Below, piece after piece: positions 24,590-33,894 of a DNA stretch of 46,137 nucleotides. The DNA lies in assembly GCA_963611355.1 (NCBI GenBank), contig CAVDRM010000016.1:1-46137 (forward strand), read 5' to 3'. The DNA comes from CAVDRM01 sp963611355. Lineage in GTDB: Bacteria > Bacillota > Clostridia > Christensenellales > Aristaeellaceae. The notes below the pieces were generated by a model. The model searched no databases, was not told where the DNA came from, and saw nothing but the letters and a program-made list of their open reading frames with translations. How positions within the stretch are numbered: position 1 is the stretch's first letter; every line of letters begins with the position of its first letter. The translations under genes were made by a program, and so were the position numbers.

Positions 24590-24890
24590 CGCCTGCTTCC
24601 GCCTTTATCGTTAAAGATGCCCGTGCTGAAGGAACCTTCATCCTGCCGAAAGTCAGGAGCGGGCGTCGGATGGTCATGCGCCTTTTCTGCGCGGTTCGGC
24701 CGCATTCGGAGCGTGTGTCCGGCTGACTGTTCAAACGATGTCACAATGGTTTGCATCTTTCATCTCCCCGCAGGCCTTATGCCCTGCCGTATAGATACTT
24801 TGACGGCATATCATTCTTTTCCTGTTTTGATAAAAAATTTTACAGAACTGTCGGATATGTCGTGCTTCACTCTCCGCTCACGATATCGGC
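24590..24890. other. Intergenic stretch between divergent PIG-L and site-2 protease genes
   Basis: I see no supported gene here; the short frames overlapping it are shadows of the PIG-L start. No convincing promoter for the PIG-L operon was found, only a weak ribosome site (GGAAGCAGG) before its ATG. An imperfect GCAGG...CCTGC repeat lies near 24760–24790. Confidence 0.4.
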
Positions 24891-24919
24891 TTGTGTTTTA
24901 ATTGGGTTTGCGGTATACT
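24891..24919 (+). promoter_or_regulatory. Promoter of the site-2 protease–scpA–scpB operon
   Basis: TTGTGT (24891–24896) and TATACT (24914–24919) at 17-base spacing. The long reading frame that begins at TTG 24891 would start inside this −35 box, which argues for the downstream GTG start at 24960. Confidence 0.7.
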
Positions 24920-24959
24920 GTATACGGCATATTTCAGCCGCAGGAAGGATGGTAGGCGC

Positions 24960-25760
24960 GTGCTGTCAAGTATTATTTCGCAGCTTCAGCAGGATCCCGC
25001 CGCTTATTTAAGCAAGCTGTGTTTTATGATTCCCGCCGTTTTGCTGGCGCTGACATGCCATGAGGTTGCGCACGGGTATGTGGCGCTGCGCTGCGGCGAC
25101 CCGACCGCCAAAATGATGGGACGGCTTTCGTTTAATCCGCTGCATCACCTGGACCCCTTGGGTACGCTCTGCATGGTGTTTTTGGGCTTCGGCTGGGCAA
25201 AGCCCGTGCCGGTCAATCCCCGCAATTTCAGGCACTATGTGCGGGATGATTTTTTCGTGTCCATCGCGGGCATTACGGTCAACCTGATTTTGTTTCTGCT
25301 GTCCACGCTGCTGATGGCGGCGGTCAACCAAATCATGTTTGCGCCTGAATTTCTTGAATATTATGGCGCTTCATCGTTTTTGTCCGTCAAGGCCAGCTAC
25401 TTCTGGGGCATCTATACCGGCTCAAAGGACTTTTTTGATGCGCTGGTCGAAGCCGGCGCGCTCCGTGTGCCTTTTCTGTTTTATGTGCAGCGCTTTTTGA
25501 TGATTTTTTCCGTTCTGAATCTGTGCCTTGCCATTTTCAACCTTATCCCCATCCCGCCGCTGGACGGCTATCATCTGGTTAATGATGTGCTGCTGAAGGG
25601 CCGTCTGCAGCTCAATCGGCAGACCTTCTGGCTTTGCCAAATCGGGCTTATTGCCCTGTGCTTCGGTACGAATATTTTGGACAATTTTCTCTCCGCCGCG
25701 GTAGAAGCGGTGCAGAGCGGGCTGGTCACCGCACTGACAAAGCTGCTTGGGATCGGGTGA
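24960..25760 (+). CDS. Site-2 protease family (M50) membrane metallopeptidase
   Basis: The 266-residue protein has HEVAH (H34, E35, H38) in the first hydrophobic region and the second zinc motif 'NLIPIPPLDGYHL' near residue 195. About five or six membrane segments are visible, and there is no PDZ or CBS domain, like the minimal YwhC-type rhomboid-neighbour S2P group. It would cleave transmembrane segments of regulators. GTG 24960 follows AGGAAGG. It is directly followed by scpA with a four-base gap, the common S2P–scpA–scpB layout in clostridia. Confidence 0.88.
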   Translation: MLSSIISQLQQDPAAYLSKLCFMIPAVLLALTCHEVAHGYVALRCGDPTAKMMGRLSFNPLHHLDPLGTLCMVFLGFGWAKPVPVNPRNFRHYVRDDFFVSIAGITVNLILFLLSTLLMAAVNQIMFAPEFLEYYGASSFLSVKASYFWGIYTGSKDFFDALVEAGALRVPFLFYVQRFLMIFSVLNLCLAIFNLIPIPPLDGYHLVNDVLLKGRLQLNRQTFWLCQIGLIALCFGTNILDNFLSAAVEAVQSGLVTALTKLLGIG

Positions 25761-25764
25761 GCGC

Positions 25765-26547
25765 ATGGCGTTTTCATTGCATTTAAGCCAGTTTGACGGG
25801 CCGCTTGATATGCTGCTGTTTTTAATCGGCAAGGCGAAGGTGGACATCAAGGACATCTTCGTTTCTGAGGTCACGCAGCAGTACATTGATTTTGTCCGCA
25901 ATGCTCCCGACCTTGACATGGACGATGCAAGCGGCTTCCTGCAGATGGCGGCGACGCTGCTGGAAATCAAGAGCCGCTCTCTTCTGCCCAGAGAGCCGAA
26001 AGAGGGCGAAGCGGAGGAGGAAGACCCGGAGCAGGCGCTCATTCGGCAGCTTGAGGAATATCAGGCGCTCAAGGCCGTAACGGGCGATATGCAGCAGTTT
26101 GAGCGGGCGGCAGCCGAAATGTTCAACAAGCTGCCGGAGGAATACCCCCTGCCTCCGCCAACTTTTGAATTGGAAAACCTTACCTTGGAGGGACTGACCG
26201 CCGCCTTTGCGCGGCTGCTGGCGCGTACCCCGCAGGAGGAAGAGGAGGACAGGCGCGTCATTGAACGGCGCATCGTGCGGGATGAATATTCCGTGCCGAT
26301 GTGCATGGCCAATATCTTAAAAAAGGTTCGGCACGGGCCTGTGCCGTTTCTTGAAATCATGAACGAGGAGCCGTCGCGGGACGAGGTCGTCACCACTTTT
26401 TTGGCGCTGCTGGAGCTGCTGAAGCTGGGGCGCGCCCGCGCTGTGCAGACGGATACCTACGGAGAGATACTCATTTCCGCCCGTGTGCCGGAGGAACGTG
26501 AAAAGGAAGAGCGCACGGCGGAGGAACAGGAGCAGAACGAGCGCTGA
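25765..26547 (+). CDS. scpA: Segregation and condensation protein A
   Basis: A 260-residue kleisin with the N-terminal SMC-head-binding region 'FDGPLDMLLFLIGKAKVDIKDI' and 'FLQMAATLLEIKSRSLLP', and a C-terminal winged-helix 'RDEVVTTFLALLELLKLGRARAVQ'. It bridges the two SMC heads in the condensin complex. I choose ATG 25765; a GTG a few codons upstream overlaps the protease stop. Its stop and the scpB start share one base (TGATG). Confidence 0.93.
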   Translation: MAFSLHLSQFDGPLDMLLFLIGKAKVDIKDIFVSEVTQQYIDFVRNAPDLDMDDASGFLQMAATLLEIKSRSLLPREPKEGEAEEEDPEQALIRQLEEYQALKAVTGDMQQFERAAAEMFNKLPEEYPLPPPTFELENLTLEGLTAAFARLLARTPQEEEEDRRVIERRIVRDEYSVPMCMANILKKVRHGPVPFLEIMNEEPSRDEVVTTFLALLELLKLGRARAVQTDTYGEILISARVPEEREKEERTAEEQEQNER

Positions 26548-27110
26548 TGGATGCAAAGGAAATGCAGGCGGCCATTGAAGCCATTTTATTTGTGACGGGC
26601 GAGCCGGTGACGGTGAACGACCTGGCGCGGGCGCTGGAGACCGCGCCGGAAAGCATGGACGGTATCCTTTCCGACATGGAAGACGATATGCGTGCCGAGC
26701 GCCGCGGGCTGATGCTCAAGCGCTTCGGGCAGCACGTTCAGCTTACGACGCGGGCTGAATTGGCGCCGTTTGTCGAGCGGCTTTTGCAGCCGGTGCAGAA
26801 GCAGTCCCTGTCCCAGTCCGCTTTGGAGACGCTGGCGGTCATCGCCTACCGCCAGCCCGTGACAAAGCTGGACATTGAGGCGGTGCGCGGCGTGAAGTGC
26901 GATTATTCTGTGCAGTCGCTCCTTAACAAGGGGCTGATTGCCGATTTGGGGCGCAAGGAAGTCGTCGGACGGCCGATTCTATACGGCACAACAGATGCCT
27001 TCCTGTCGCATTTCGGCCTTCGCTCCTTGGACGAGCTGCCCGTTCCGCCCGCGCCGGAGGGGGAGCCGGAGCAGCAGAGGATGGATTTGGGCGAATCGAT
27101 GACGCCGTGA
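26547..27110 (+). CDS. scpB: Segregation and condensation protein B
   Basis: A 187-residue ScpB: 'AAIEAILFVTGEPVTVNDLARAL' winged helix 1, then 'SQSALETLAVIAYRQPVTKLDIEAVRGVKCDYSVQSLLNKGLI' and 'GRPILYGTT', which form winged helix 2. It dimerises and embraces ScpA on the SMC heads. A short acidic C-terminal tail follows. It is translationally coupled to scpA. Confidence 0.94.
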   Translation: MDAKEMQAAIEAILFVTGEPVTVNDLARALETAPESMDGILSDMEDDMRAERRGLMLKRFGQHVQLTTRAELAPFVERLLQPVQKQSLSQSALETLAVIAYRQPVTKLDIEAVRGVKCDYSVQSLLNKGLIADLGRKEVVGRPILYGTTDAFLSHFGLRSLDELPVPPAPEGEPEQQRMDLGESMTP

Positions 27111-27113
27111 ATA

Positions 27114-27142
27114 TTGACAAACCCTGCTCTGTGATATAAGAT
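27114..27142 (+). promoter_or_regulatory. Promoter of the IMP dehydrogenase gene
   Basis: A perfect TTGACA (27114–27119) starts three bases past the scpB stop, 17 bases from a TAAGAT −10 (27137–27142). A TATAAG at 27135 would give 15-base spacing. No purine-riboswitch fold is evident in the short leader. Confidence 0.65.
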
Positions 27143-27208
27143 ATGGCAACCACGTTTTTGCCTATCGAATGCTTGATGATGAACCGTAACGACAAGGAGG
27201 TCTTTCCG

Positions 27209-28714
27209 ATGGCGCACTATTATCAGGAGCCGAGCCATACCTTCAGTGAATACCTGCTGATTCCCGGCTACACGGACGAACACTGCATCCCGTCCAATGT
27301 GTCGCTGCGCACAGCGCTGACCAAATACAGAAAAGGCGAGGAAGAGCCGGCTATCTCGCTGAATATCCCGCTGGTGAGCGCCATTATGCAGTCCGTTTCG
27401 GACGATAAACTGGCCATCGCCTTGGCCAAGGAGGGCGGTCTTTCCTTTATATACGGTGCGCAGTCCATCGAATCCGAAGCCGCTATGGTGGCGCGGGTCA
27501 AAAATTATAAAGCGGGCTTTGTCGTTTCCGCCAGCAACCTGACCCCGCAGAACACCTTGGCGGATGTTTTGGAATTGAAAGCGCGGAACGGGTTTTCCAC
27601 TGTTGCCATTACCGAGGACGGCACGGCGACGGGCAGGCTGCTGGGCATCGTTTCCAGCCGTGATTACCGCGTCAGCCGCATGAGTCCCAACGACAAGGTG
27701 GAGACCTTCATGACCCCGCTGAAGAAGCTGATTACAGCCCCGGCGGAGACCACCCTGAAGGCCGCGAATGACATCATTTGGGAGCATAAGCTCAATTCCC
27801 TGCCCATCGTGGACAAGGACGGGCGGCTCATGTATTTCGTCTTCCGCAAGGACTACGCCTCGCACAAGGAAAACCCGCTGGAGCTGCTGGACACCAAGAA
27901 GCGCTTCTTGGTCGGCGCGGGCATCAATTCCCGCGACTACGAGGAGCGCATTCCTGCGCTGCTGGAAGCGGGTGCCGACGTTCTGTGCATCGACTCCTCC
28001 GAGGGCTATACCTGCTGGCAGGAAAAGACCATCCGCTGGGTGCGGGAAAAGTACGGCGACAGCGTGAAAATCGGCGCCGGCAATGTGGTGGACAGGGACG
28101 GCTTCCTGTTCTTGGCCAAGGCCGGCGCGGACTTCGTGAAAATCGGCATCGGCGGCGGTTCAATCTGCATCACCCGCGAAACCAAGGGCATCGGCCGCGG
28201 GCAGGCGACGGCGGTCATCGAAGTGTCTGCGGCGCGGGACGAATACTTCCGCGAGACGGGCATCTACATCCCCATCTGCTCGGACGGCGGCATCGTGCAT
28301 GACTATCACATGACCTTGGCGCTGGCAATGGGCGCGGACTTCCTCATGCTGGGGCGCTATTTCGCCCGCTTTGACGAAAGCCCGACCGACAAGGTGATGA
28401 TAAACGGCGTATACATGAAGGAATATTGGGGCGAAGGCTCAAACCGCGCCCGCAACTGGCAGCGCTACGATTTGGGCGGCGCGACCAAGCTGTCCTTTGA
28501 GGAGGGCGTGGATTCCTATGTCACCTATGCGGGCGCTCTGCATGACAATGTGGAGATAAGCCTTTACAAGGTGAAAAGCACCATGTGCAATGTGGGCGTG
28601 ACCAATTTGGAGGATTTACGCACGCAGGCGCGGCTGACGCTGGTGTCATCCACCTCCATCGTTGAGGGCGGCTATCACGATGTCACGCTGAGGTCTTCCC
28701 AGCAGATTAAATAA
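27209..28714 (+). CDS. guaB: IMP dehydrogenase
   Basis: The 501-residue enzyme oxidises IMP to XMP, the committed step to GMP. Two CBS domains (about 95–215) interrupt the barrel ('TGRLLGIVSSRDYRVSRM', 'IWEHKLNSLPIVDKDGRL'). Catalytic Cys320 lies in 'GIGGGSICITRETKGIGRG', and the mobile flap 'YFARFDESPTDKVMINGVYMKEYWGEGSNRARNWQRY' is intact. The subfamily differs from E. coli GuaB in this loop and is common in clostridia. The ATG at 27209 follows AAGGAGG by eight bases. Confidence 0.94.
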   Translation: MAHYYQEPSHTFSEYLLIPGYTDEHCIPSNVSLRTALTKYRKGEEEPAISLNIPLVSAIMQSVSDDKLAIALAKEGGLSFIYGAQSIESEAAMVARVKNYKAGFVVSASNLTPQNTLADVLELKARNGFSTVAITEDGTATGRLLGIVSSRDYRVSRMSPNDKVETFMTPLKKLITAPAETTLKAANDIIWEHKLNSLPIVDKDGRLMYFVFRKDYASHKENPLELLDTKKRFLVGAGINSRDYEERIPALLEAGADVLCIDSSEGYTCWQEKTIRWVREKYGDSVKIGAGNVVDRDGFLFLAKAGADFVKIGIGGGSICITRETKGIGRGQATAVIEVSAARDEYFRETGIYIPICSDGGIVHDYHMTLALAMGADFLMLGRYFARFDESPTDKVMINGVYMKEYWGEGSNRARNWQRYDLGGATKLSFEEGVDSYVTYAGALHDNVEISLYKVKSTMCNVGVTNLEDLRTQARLTLVSSTSIVEGGYHDVTLRSSQQIK

Positions 28715-28848
28715 CGGCGGCGCACGTTTGAAAAAAGTCCGATGAAGGCTTCAAAATTCGCCGGAAACAAGAACGATCCCCGAATTGGGAACGATTCTTA
28801 TATGCAGGGGGTCCTCTTTTATACATCCTTTGAGCTTCTCGGTACTTG

Positions 28849-28883
28849 AACGGAGCCGTTTTTCGCAAGGCGGCTCCGTTTTT
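28849..28883 (+). terminator. Terminator downstream of guaB
   Basis: AACGGAGCCG and CGGCTCCGTT form a perfect 10 bp stem with a 12-base loop and a T5 tail, about 135 bases after the guaB stop and just before the helicase gene. The intervening 28715–28848 stretch has an imperfect inverted repeat near 28780–28800. Confidence 0.85.
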
Positions 28884-28906
28884 CAAAAGAAAGGACGGTG
28901 CACGGC

Positions 28907-31162
28907 ATGACGCTCATGCAGCTTTTGGAGCAATTAAAAAATAACAGGGCGTTCATGGAAAATGTGAGCGCATGGCGGACGATACCCGCCCGCCCCGCAC
29001 AGTACGCGCCGTTCCCAAGCGGCTTGGACAGGCGCATTGTCCCCGCGCTCGCTCGGCACGGCATTCATGAGCTGTATACGCATCAGGCGCGGTGCTTTGA
29101 GGAGATAACGCAGGGCAGGGACATCTGCGTGGTCACGCCGACCGCCTCCGGCAAAACGCTGTGCTACAACCTGCCCGTGCTGAACGAAATTCTTAAAAAT
29201 CCCGATGCGCGGGCGCTCTATCTGTTTCCGACCAAGGCGCTGTCCGCCGACCAGGTGAGCGAATTATATGAGCTGATTGAGCTTATCGGCGCGGACATCA
29301 AAACCTACACCTATGACGGCGATACGCCGGGCGCGGCGCGCCGTGCTGTGCGGCAGGCCGGCCATGTGGTGGTCACCAACCCCGACATGCTGCACAGCGG
29401 CATCCTGCCGCACCACACCAAGTGGGTGAAGCTCTTTGAAAATCTGCGCTTTATCGTCATTGACGAAATCCACACCTACCGCGGCGTGTTCGGCAGCAAT
29501 CTGGCGAATGTGCTTCGGCGGCTGCTGCGCCTGTGCGCCTTTTACGGCAGCCATCCGCAGTTCATTCTCTGCTCCGCCACCATCAAAAACCCCGATGAGC
29601 TGGCGCGGACGCTGATTGACCGTCCCGTCACCGTGATTGACGAAAACGGCGCACCCTCCGGCGAACGTCATGTAATATTCTATAATCCTCCGGTCGTCAA
29701 TCGGCAGCTCGGCATCCGCAAAAGCGTATTGTCAGAGACCCGCGCCATTTCGTCTCTGCTTGTGAAAAACGGCATTCAGACCATCGTGTTCGGCAAGAGC
29801 CGTTTGCAGGTGGAGGTGCTGACGCGGCAGCTCAAAGAATTGGTCAAAGACCCGCTGGGGCAGTCCGGCCGCGTGCGCGGCTATCGCGGGGGCTATCTGC
29901 CCAGCGAACGGCGAGAGATAGAACAGGGGCTTCGGGCAGGCAGAATTGACGCGGTCGTTTCCACCAACGCGCTGGAATTAGGCATTGATATAGGCGCACT
30001 GGAGGCCTGTGTTCTCTGCGGCTATCCCGGCACGATTGCCAGCACATGGCAGCAGGCGGGACGCGCCGGACGGCGGCACGGCGTCAGCCTGACCGTGCTG
30101 GTCGCCTCATCAAATGCGCTTGACCAGTTCATCGTCTCCCATCCCGACTATTTTTTCGGGCAAAGCCCCGAAAATGCCCTGCTTAACCCCGACAACCTCT
30201 ATATTCTGCTCAACCATCTGAAGTGCGCCGCCTATGAGCTGCCGTTCAGGGAGGGCGAGCACTTTGGCAATGCCGTCGGCATACAGGAAATGCTGGACTA
30301 TCTCTGCGATGCGGATATCCTGCGTTTTGTGGGTGACACCTACCACTGGATGGCCGAGGAGTTTCCGGCGGGCGAAATCTCCCTGCGCACCGCCATGACG
30401 GAAAACTTTCTCATCATGGACATCACCGCCCCCGACCGTATCCGCATGGTCGGCGAGATGGACCGTTTCACCGCGCCCATGCTCCTGCATGAAAACGCCG
30501 TTTATATGCACGAGGGCACGACCTATCAGGTGGAAAAGCTGGACTTTGACGCCTGCAAAGCCTTCATCCGCAAGGTCAATGTGGATTACTACACGGACGC
30601 GGATTTGAATATTTCGCTGAGCCTCCTGGACGTGACCGAGGAAAAGGAAAACGCGGCCTTGGGTGAAATCAAGGTGACGGCGCTGGTGCGGATGTTCAAG
30701 AAAATGCGCTTTGAGAACAATGAAAATGTGGGCTTCGGCCCCGTCATGCTGCCGGAAACGGAGATGCACACCACGGCGGTCTGGTGGACGCTGCCGGACG
30801 GCATCACGAGCCGGTACGGGCGGGATGATTTGCAGAACGGGATGCTGGGTCTGGCAAACCTCCTGCGCATTGCCGCCCCGCTCAACCTCATGTGCTCTCC
30901 GCGGGACATCGCCGTCTGTTATCAGGTCAAATGTCCGTTTACCGATAAGCCGACCCTGATTTTATATGACAACTGTCCGGGCGGCGTGGGGCTGGCGGAG
31001 AAGACCTTCCGGATGCGTGATATTCTGCTGCACGAGGCGCTGACGCTGGTCAAGGGCTGCGCCTGCGAAAACGGCTGCCCCTCCTGCGTCGGACCCGTGG
31101 GCGAAATCGGCTTGACCGGCAAGCAAATGGCGGCTTCTTTGATAGGAGAGATGCTCAAATGA
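28907..31162 (+). CDS. DEAD/DEAH-box helicase with Zn-cysteine C-terminus (MrfA/YprA type)
   Basis: The 751-residue SF2 helicase shows motif Q/I ('TPTASGKT', K83), motif II 'VIDEIHTYRGVFGSN', motif III 'LCSATIKNP', motif V 'STNALELGIDIGALE' and motif VI 'QQAGRAGRR'. A C-terminal DUF1998-like region carries the four-cysteine set ending 'CACENGCPSCVGP'. This is the layout of B. subtilis MrfA (YprA), which works with the exonuclease MrfB in mitomycin-type lesion repair. MrfB is not adjacent here; an aldehyde dehydrogenase overlaps by four bases. ATG 28907 is preferred, with AAGGA upstream. Confidence 0.9.
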   Translation: MTLMQLLEQLKNNRAFMENVSAWRTIPARPAQYAPFPSGLDRRIVPALARHGIHELYTHQARCFEEITQGRDICVVTPTASGKTLCYNLPVLNEILKNPDARALYLFPTKALSADQVSELYELIELIGADIKTYTYDGDTPGAARRAVRQAGHVVVTNPDMLHSGILPHHTKWVKLFENLRFIVIDEIHTYRGVFGSNLANVLRRLLRLCAFYGSHPQFILCSATIKNPDELARTLIDRPVTVIDENGAPSGERHVIFYNPPVVNRQLGIRKSVLSETRAISSLLVKNGIQTIVFGKSRLQVEVLTRQLKELVKDPLGQSGRVRGYRGGYLPSERREIEQGLRAGRIDAVVSTNALELGIDIGALEACVLCGYPGTIASTWQQAGRAGRRHGVSLTVLVASSNALDQFIVSHPDYFFGQSPENALLNPDNLYILLNHLKCAAYELPFREGEHFGNAVGIQEMLDYLCDADILRFVGDTYHWMAEEFPAGEISLRTAMTENFLIMDITAPDRIRMVGEMDRFTAPMLLHENAVYMHEGTTYQVEKLDFDACKAFIRKVNVDYYTDADLNISLSLLDVTEEKENAALGEIKVTALVRMFKKMRFENNENVGFGPVMLPETEMHTTAVWWTLPDGITSRYGRDDLQNGMLGLANLLRIAAPLNLMCSPRDIAVCYQVKCPFTDKPTLILYDNCPGGVGLAEKTFRMRDILLHEALTLVKGCACENGCPSCVGPVGEIGLTGKQMAASLIGEMLK

Positions 31163-32520
31163 CCATTCATGAAAAGGTGAAAATGCAGCGGGAGGCGTAT
31201 GCATCCGCTCCGCCTCCCGCCTACAAGGAGCGCATGGCGGCGATGTGTGCGCTGCGGACGGCCATTGAAAAAAATGAGGCCGCCGTGCTGGATGCGCTCA
31301 AGAAGGACTTGAACAAGACGGCGCATGAGGCGTACATGACCGAAATCGGCATGGTTCTGTCGGAAATCACGGACGCGCAGCGGCATTTGAAGCGCTGGAT
31401 GCGTCCAACGCGCAAAGCCCCGTCCGTCGGACAGATTCCCGCTCAGACAAGGATATACAAAGAGCCCTACGGCGTGGTGCTGATTATGGCACCGTGGAAT
31501 TATCCGTTTCAGCTCTCCTTATCGCCGCTGGTCGGCGCATTGGCGGCGGGCAACCGCTGCATCGTCAAGCCCAGCAACTATGCGCCGGAGACCGCCTTAA
31601 TCCTGTCAAAAATCATGACTGAAGCGTTTGAGCCTTCGCTCGTGTCCGTTGTGCTGGGCGGCCGCGCCGAAAACAGCAGCCTCTTGGACGAAAAATTTGA
31701 TTATATTTTCTTTACGGGCGGCGTGACGGTCGGCCGCATGGTGCTGGAAAAGGCCGCGCAGCATGTGACGCCCGTCACCTTGGAGCTGGGCGGCAAAAGC
31801 CCCGTTATCGTGGATAAAACGGCAAACATCCCCCTTGCCGCCAAGCGCATCGCCTTCGGCAAATGCCTGAACAGCGGACAGACCTGCGTTGCGCCGGACT
31901 ATTGTCTGGCAGACGAAAGCATCCAGGACGAGCTTTTGACGGCGCTGGCCGCGCAGATGCGGGAAATGTTCGGCGATGCGCTGCATAACGATGCATGGCC
32001 GCGTATGGTGAACGAAAAACACTATCGGCGTGTGCTGGGGCTGATTGAAAATCAACCTGTTTATTACGGCGGTCACGGCGCGGACGGGCGCATTGAGCCG
32101 ACTATTTTGACGGACGTGTCGCCGGATTCCCCCGTCATGCGGGAGGAGATTTTCGGCCCTGTCCTGCCCGTCCTGACCTATACGAGCCTTGACCAAGCAG
32201 TTCGGTTCATCCGTGAGCGCGAAAAGCCGCTTGCACTGTACCTGTTCACGGAGGATAAGGCCGTGCGGGAAAAAATCCTGTCCGATGTGTCCTTCGGCGG
32301 CGGCTGCATCAATGATACCATCATCCATCTTGCTTCGTCGAGCGTTCCCTTCGGCGGGGTCGGGCAGAGCGGCATGGGGCGGTATCACGGTAAATTTTCC
32401 TTTGACACCTTCACACACGAAAAAACGGTCGTCAAAAAACGCGGCACGTTCTGTATGCCGCTGATGTACCCGCCGTTTACGGAACAGAAGCTGAATTTGT
32501 TAAAAAAGGTTTTGAAATAA
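31159..32520 (+). CDS. Aldehyde dehydrogenase (class 3-like, short form)
   Basis: A 453-residue NAD(P)-dependent ALDH. The active site has E209 in 'LELGGKSP' and C243 in 'NSGQTCVAPDY', with 'APWNYPFQLSLSPLVGALAAGNRCIVKPS' upstream and 'MREEIFGPVLPV' downstream. It lacks the N-terminal extension of class 1/2 enzymes and resembles fatty-aldehyde or class 3 enzymes. It oxidises aldehydes to acids. Its ATG overlaps the helicase stop (ATGA), so both are co-transcribed, though no functional link is obvious. Confidence 0.92.
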   Translation: MTIHEKVKMQREAYASAPPPAYKERMAAMCALRTAIEKNEAAVLDALKKDLNKTAHEAYMTEIGMVLSEITDAQRHLKRWMRPTRKAPSVGQIPAQTRIYKEPYGVVLIMAPWNYPFQLSLSPLVGALAAGNRCIVKPSNYAPETALILSKIMTEAFEPSLVSVVLGGRAENSSLLDEKFDYIFFTGGVTVGRMVLEKAAQHVTPVTLELGGKSPVIVDKTANIPLAAKRIAFGKCLNSGQTCVAPDYCLADESIQDELLTALAAQMREMFGDALHNDAWPRMVNEKHYRRVLGLIENQPVYYGGHGADGRIEPTILTDVSPDSPVMREEIFGPVLPVLTYTSLDQAVRFIREREKPLALYLFTEDKAVREKILSDVSFGGGCINDTIIHLASSSVPFGGVGQSGMGRYHGKFSFDTFTHEKTVVKKRGTFCMPLMYPPFTEQKLNLLKKVLK

Positions 32521-32541
32521 TACGATTTTCCCTCCGAAGCA

Positions 32542-32571
32542 TAGACAAAAATCATCTGAAGATGGTATGAT
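32542..32571 (+). promoter_or_regulatory. Promoter for the SpoU-type methylase operon
   Basis: TAGACA (32542–32547) and TATGAT (32566–32571), spacing 18 bases, 35 bases before the start codon. Confidence 0.55.
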
Positions 32572-32606
32572 GCGGATGGGGAAAAGTATCATGCAGAGGT
32601 GAGAAG

Positions 32607-33341
32607 ATGCCCAGCCTTCAGGCGTATGACAGAACGCTGGATTATTCCTATGCGCCGGGGATGTTCCCGTCGATGGAGGCGCTGCTGCACGCTCCCGGCA
32701 GGGTGCGCCGCCTGCTTTTGTCTTCCCGTGCCGAGGGGACGGAGGGGGCGCAGAAGCTGCGGGCGCTGTGTGAGTCGCAGCGCGTCCGTGTGGAAATCGC
32801 GGACAAGGCGCTTTCCCGCCTGTCCGCCAAGGAAAACTGTTTTGCCGCCGCCGTGTTTGAAAAGGAACAGTCCCGCTTGCGGGCGGGCGCGCACATCGTG
32901 CTGCACCATCCGGCAGATACGGGCAACTTGGGCACGATTCTGCGCACGGCGCTCGGCATGGGCTACTTGGACATTGCGGTTATCCGTCCGGCGGCGGATG
33001 TGTTTGATCCGCACGTCGTCCGCGCCTCGATGGGTGCTCTCTTTTCCCTGCGCGTCCGAGAATACGATGCTTTTGAGGACTACCGCGCCGACTTTCCGGA
33101 TCAGGTGCTGTTCCCCTTCATGCTGGACGGCTCGACGGATTTGGAAAAGGCCGTGCAAATAGCCCGTGCGCCGCTGTCCCTGATTTTCGGCAACGAGGGC
33201 GCAGGCCTGCCCAAAGAATTTGCGCTGACGGGCTACCCCGTCCGCATCGCGCACAGTGCCGATATCGACTCTTTAAATCTCTCTGTTGCCGCAGCAATCG
33301 GTATGTATGAATTTAGAAAGGCGATGGATTATCATGGATAA
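32607..33341 (+). CDS. TrmH/SpoU-family RNA 2'-O-methyltransferase
   Basis: The 244-residue protein has an N-terminal L30-like substrate-binding part and the SPOUT knot: motif 1 'HPADTGNLGTILRTALGMG', motif 2 'LIFGNEGAGLPKEF' and motif 3 'DSLNLSVAAAIGMYEFRKA'. It transfers methyl from SAM to a ribose 2'-OH in rRNA or tRNA; the exact site cannot be told. AGAGGTGA precedes the ATG. Its end overlaps the UPF0340 gene by eight bases. Confidence 0.88.
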   Translation: MPSLQAYDRTLDYSYAPGMFPSMEALLHAPGRVRRLLLSSRAEGTEGAQKLRALCESQRVRVEIADKALSRLSAKENCFAAAVFEKEQSRLRAGAHIVLHHPADTGNLGTILRTALGMGYLDIAVIRPAADVFDPHVVRASMGALFSLRVREYDAFEDYRADFPDQVLFPFMLDGSTDLEKAVQIARAPLSLIFGNEGAGLPKEFALTGYPVRIAHSADIDSLNLSVAAAIGMYEFRKAMDYHG

Positions 33342-33876
33342 AGCATCTATTCAGCAGGCGCTGCTTTCGGCGCTGGAATGTCTTGCGCCGCATGTGGAAA
33401 CGGGCGGCGAAATCGTCTTGGGCTGCTCCACCAGCGAAATTACCGGCGGGCAGATTGGGCATCAGAGCGCACCGGAGGTGGGCGAATGGGTGGCGGAGGC
33501 GATGATTTCCTTCTGCCGGACGCACGGCTTTGCACCCGTGTTTCAGTGCTGCGAGCATTTGAACCGCGCCCTCGTTATGGAAAAGGGTGAGGCGCTGAAG
33601 CGCGGCTATACCCGTGTCTGCGCAGTGCCTCAGATCAAGGCGGGCGGCTCTGTCCCGGCCGCGGCATGGAAGATGCTTTCCTGCCCAGCGCTGGTCATGC
33701 ACGCTCAGGCCGATGCCGGCCTTGATGTCGGCGATACCTTGATTGGGATGCATCTGCGTCCCGTGGCCGTCCCCCTGCGCGGCGATGTCAGGCAAGTCGG
33801 TCACGCCAACCTCGTCATGGCCTATACCCGTCTCCCGTTCATCGGCGGCAGCCGGGCGGTATATACGGAAGCGTAA
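33334..33876 (+). CDS. UPF0340/TIGR01440 family protein (YwlG-like)
   Basis: A 180-residue protein with the UPF0340 signature 'GEIVLGCSTSEITGGQIGHQSAPEVGEW', 'FQCCEHLNRALVMEKGEA' and 'DVGDTLIGMHLRPVAVPLR'. B. subtilis YwlG is a member with no firm function. I start at ATG 33334 (product MDKASIQQALLSAL...); the longer frame extends into the preceding methylase. It is followed by a CAT-like gene 19 bases later. Confidence 0.9.
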   Translation: MDKASIQQALLSALECLAPHVETGGEIVLGCSTSEITGGQIGHQSAPEVGEWVAEAMISFCRTHGFAPVFQCCEHLNRALVMEKGEALKRGYTRVCAVPQIKAGGSVPAAAWKMLSCPALVMHAQADAGLDVGDTLIGMHLRPVAVPLRGDVRQVGHANLVMAYTRLPFIGGSRAVYTEA

Positions 33877-33894
33877 GCGAAAGGAGTAAGAGCC

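Noticed and set aside
24513..24734. A leftward 73-codon frame before the PIG-L gene
   Set aside because: It overlaps the PIG-L start in another frame, with no ribosome site or similarity.
27120..27208. A purine riboswitch ahead of guaB
   Set aside because: The leader is under 70 bases and shows no aptamer stem set or terminator; the −35 lies right after scpB.
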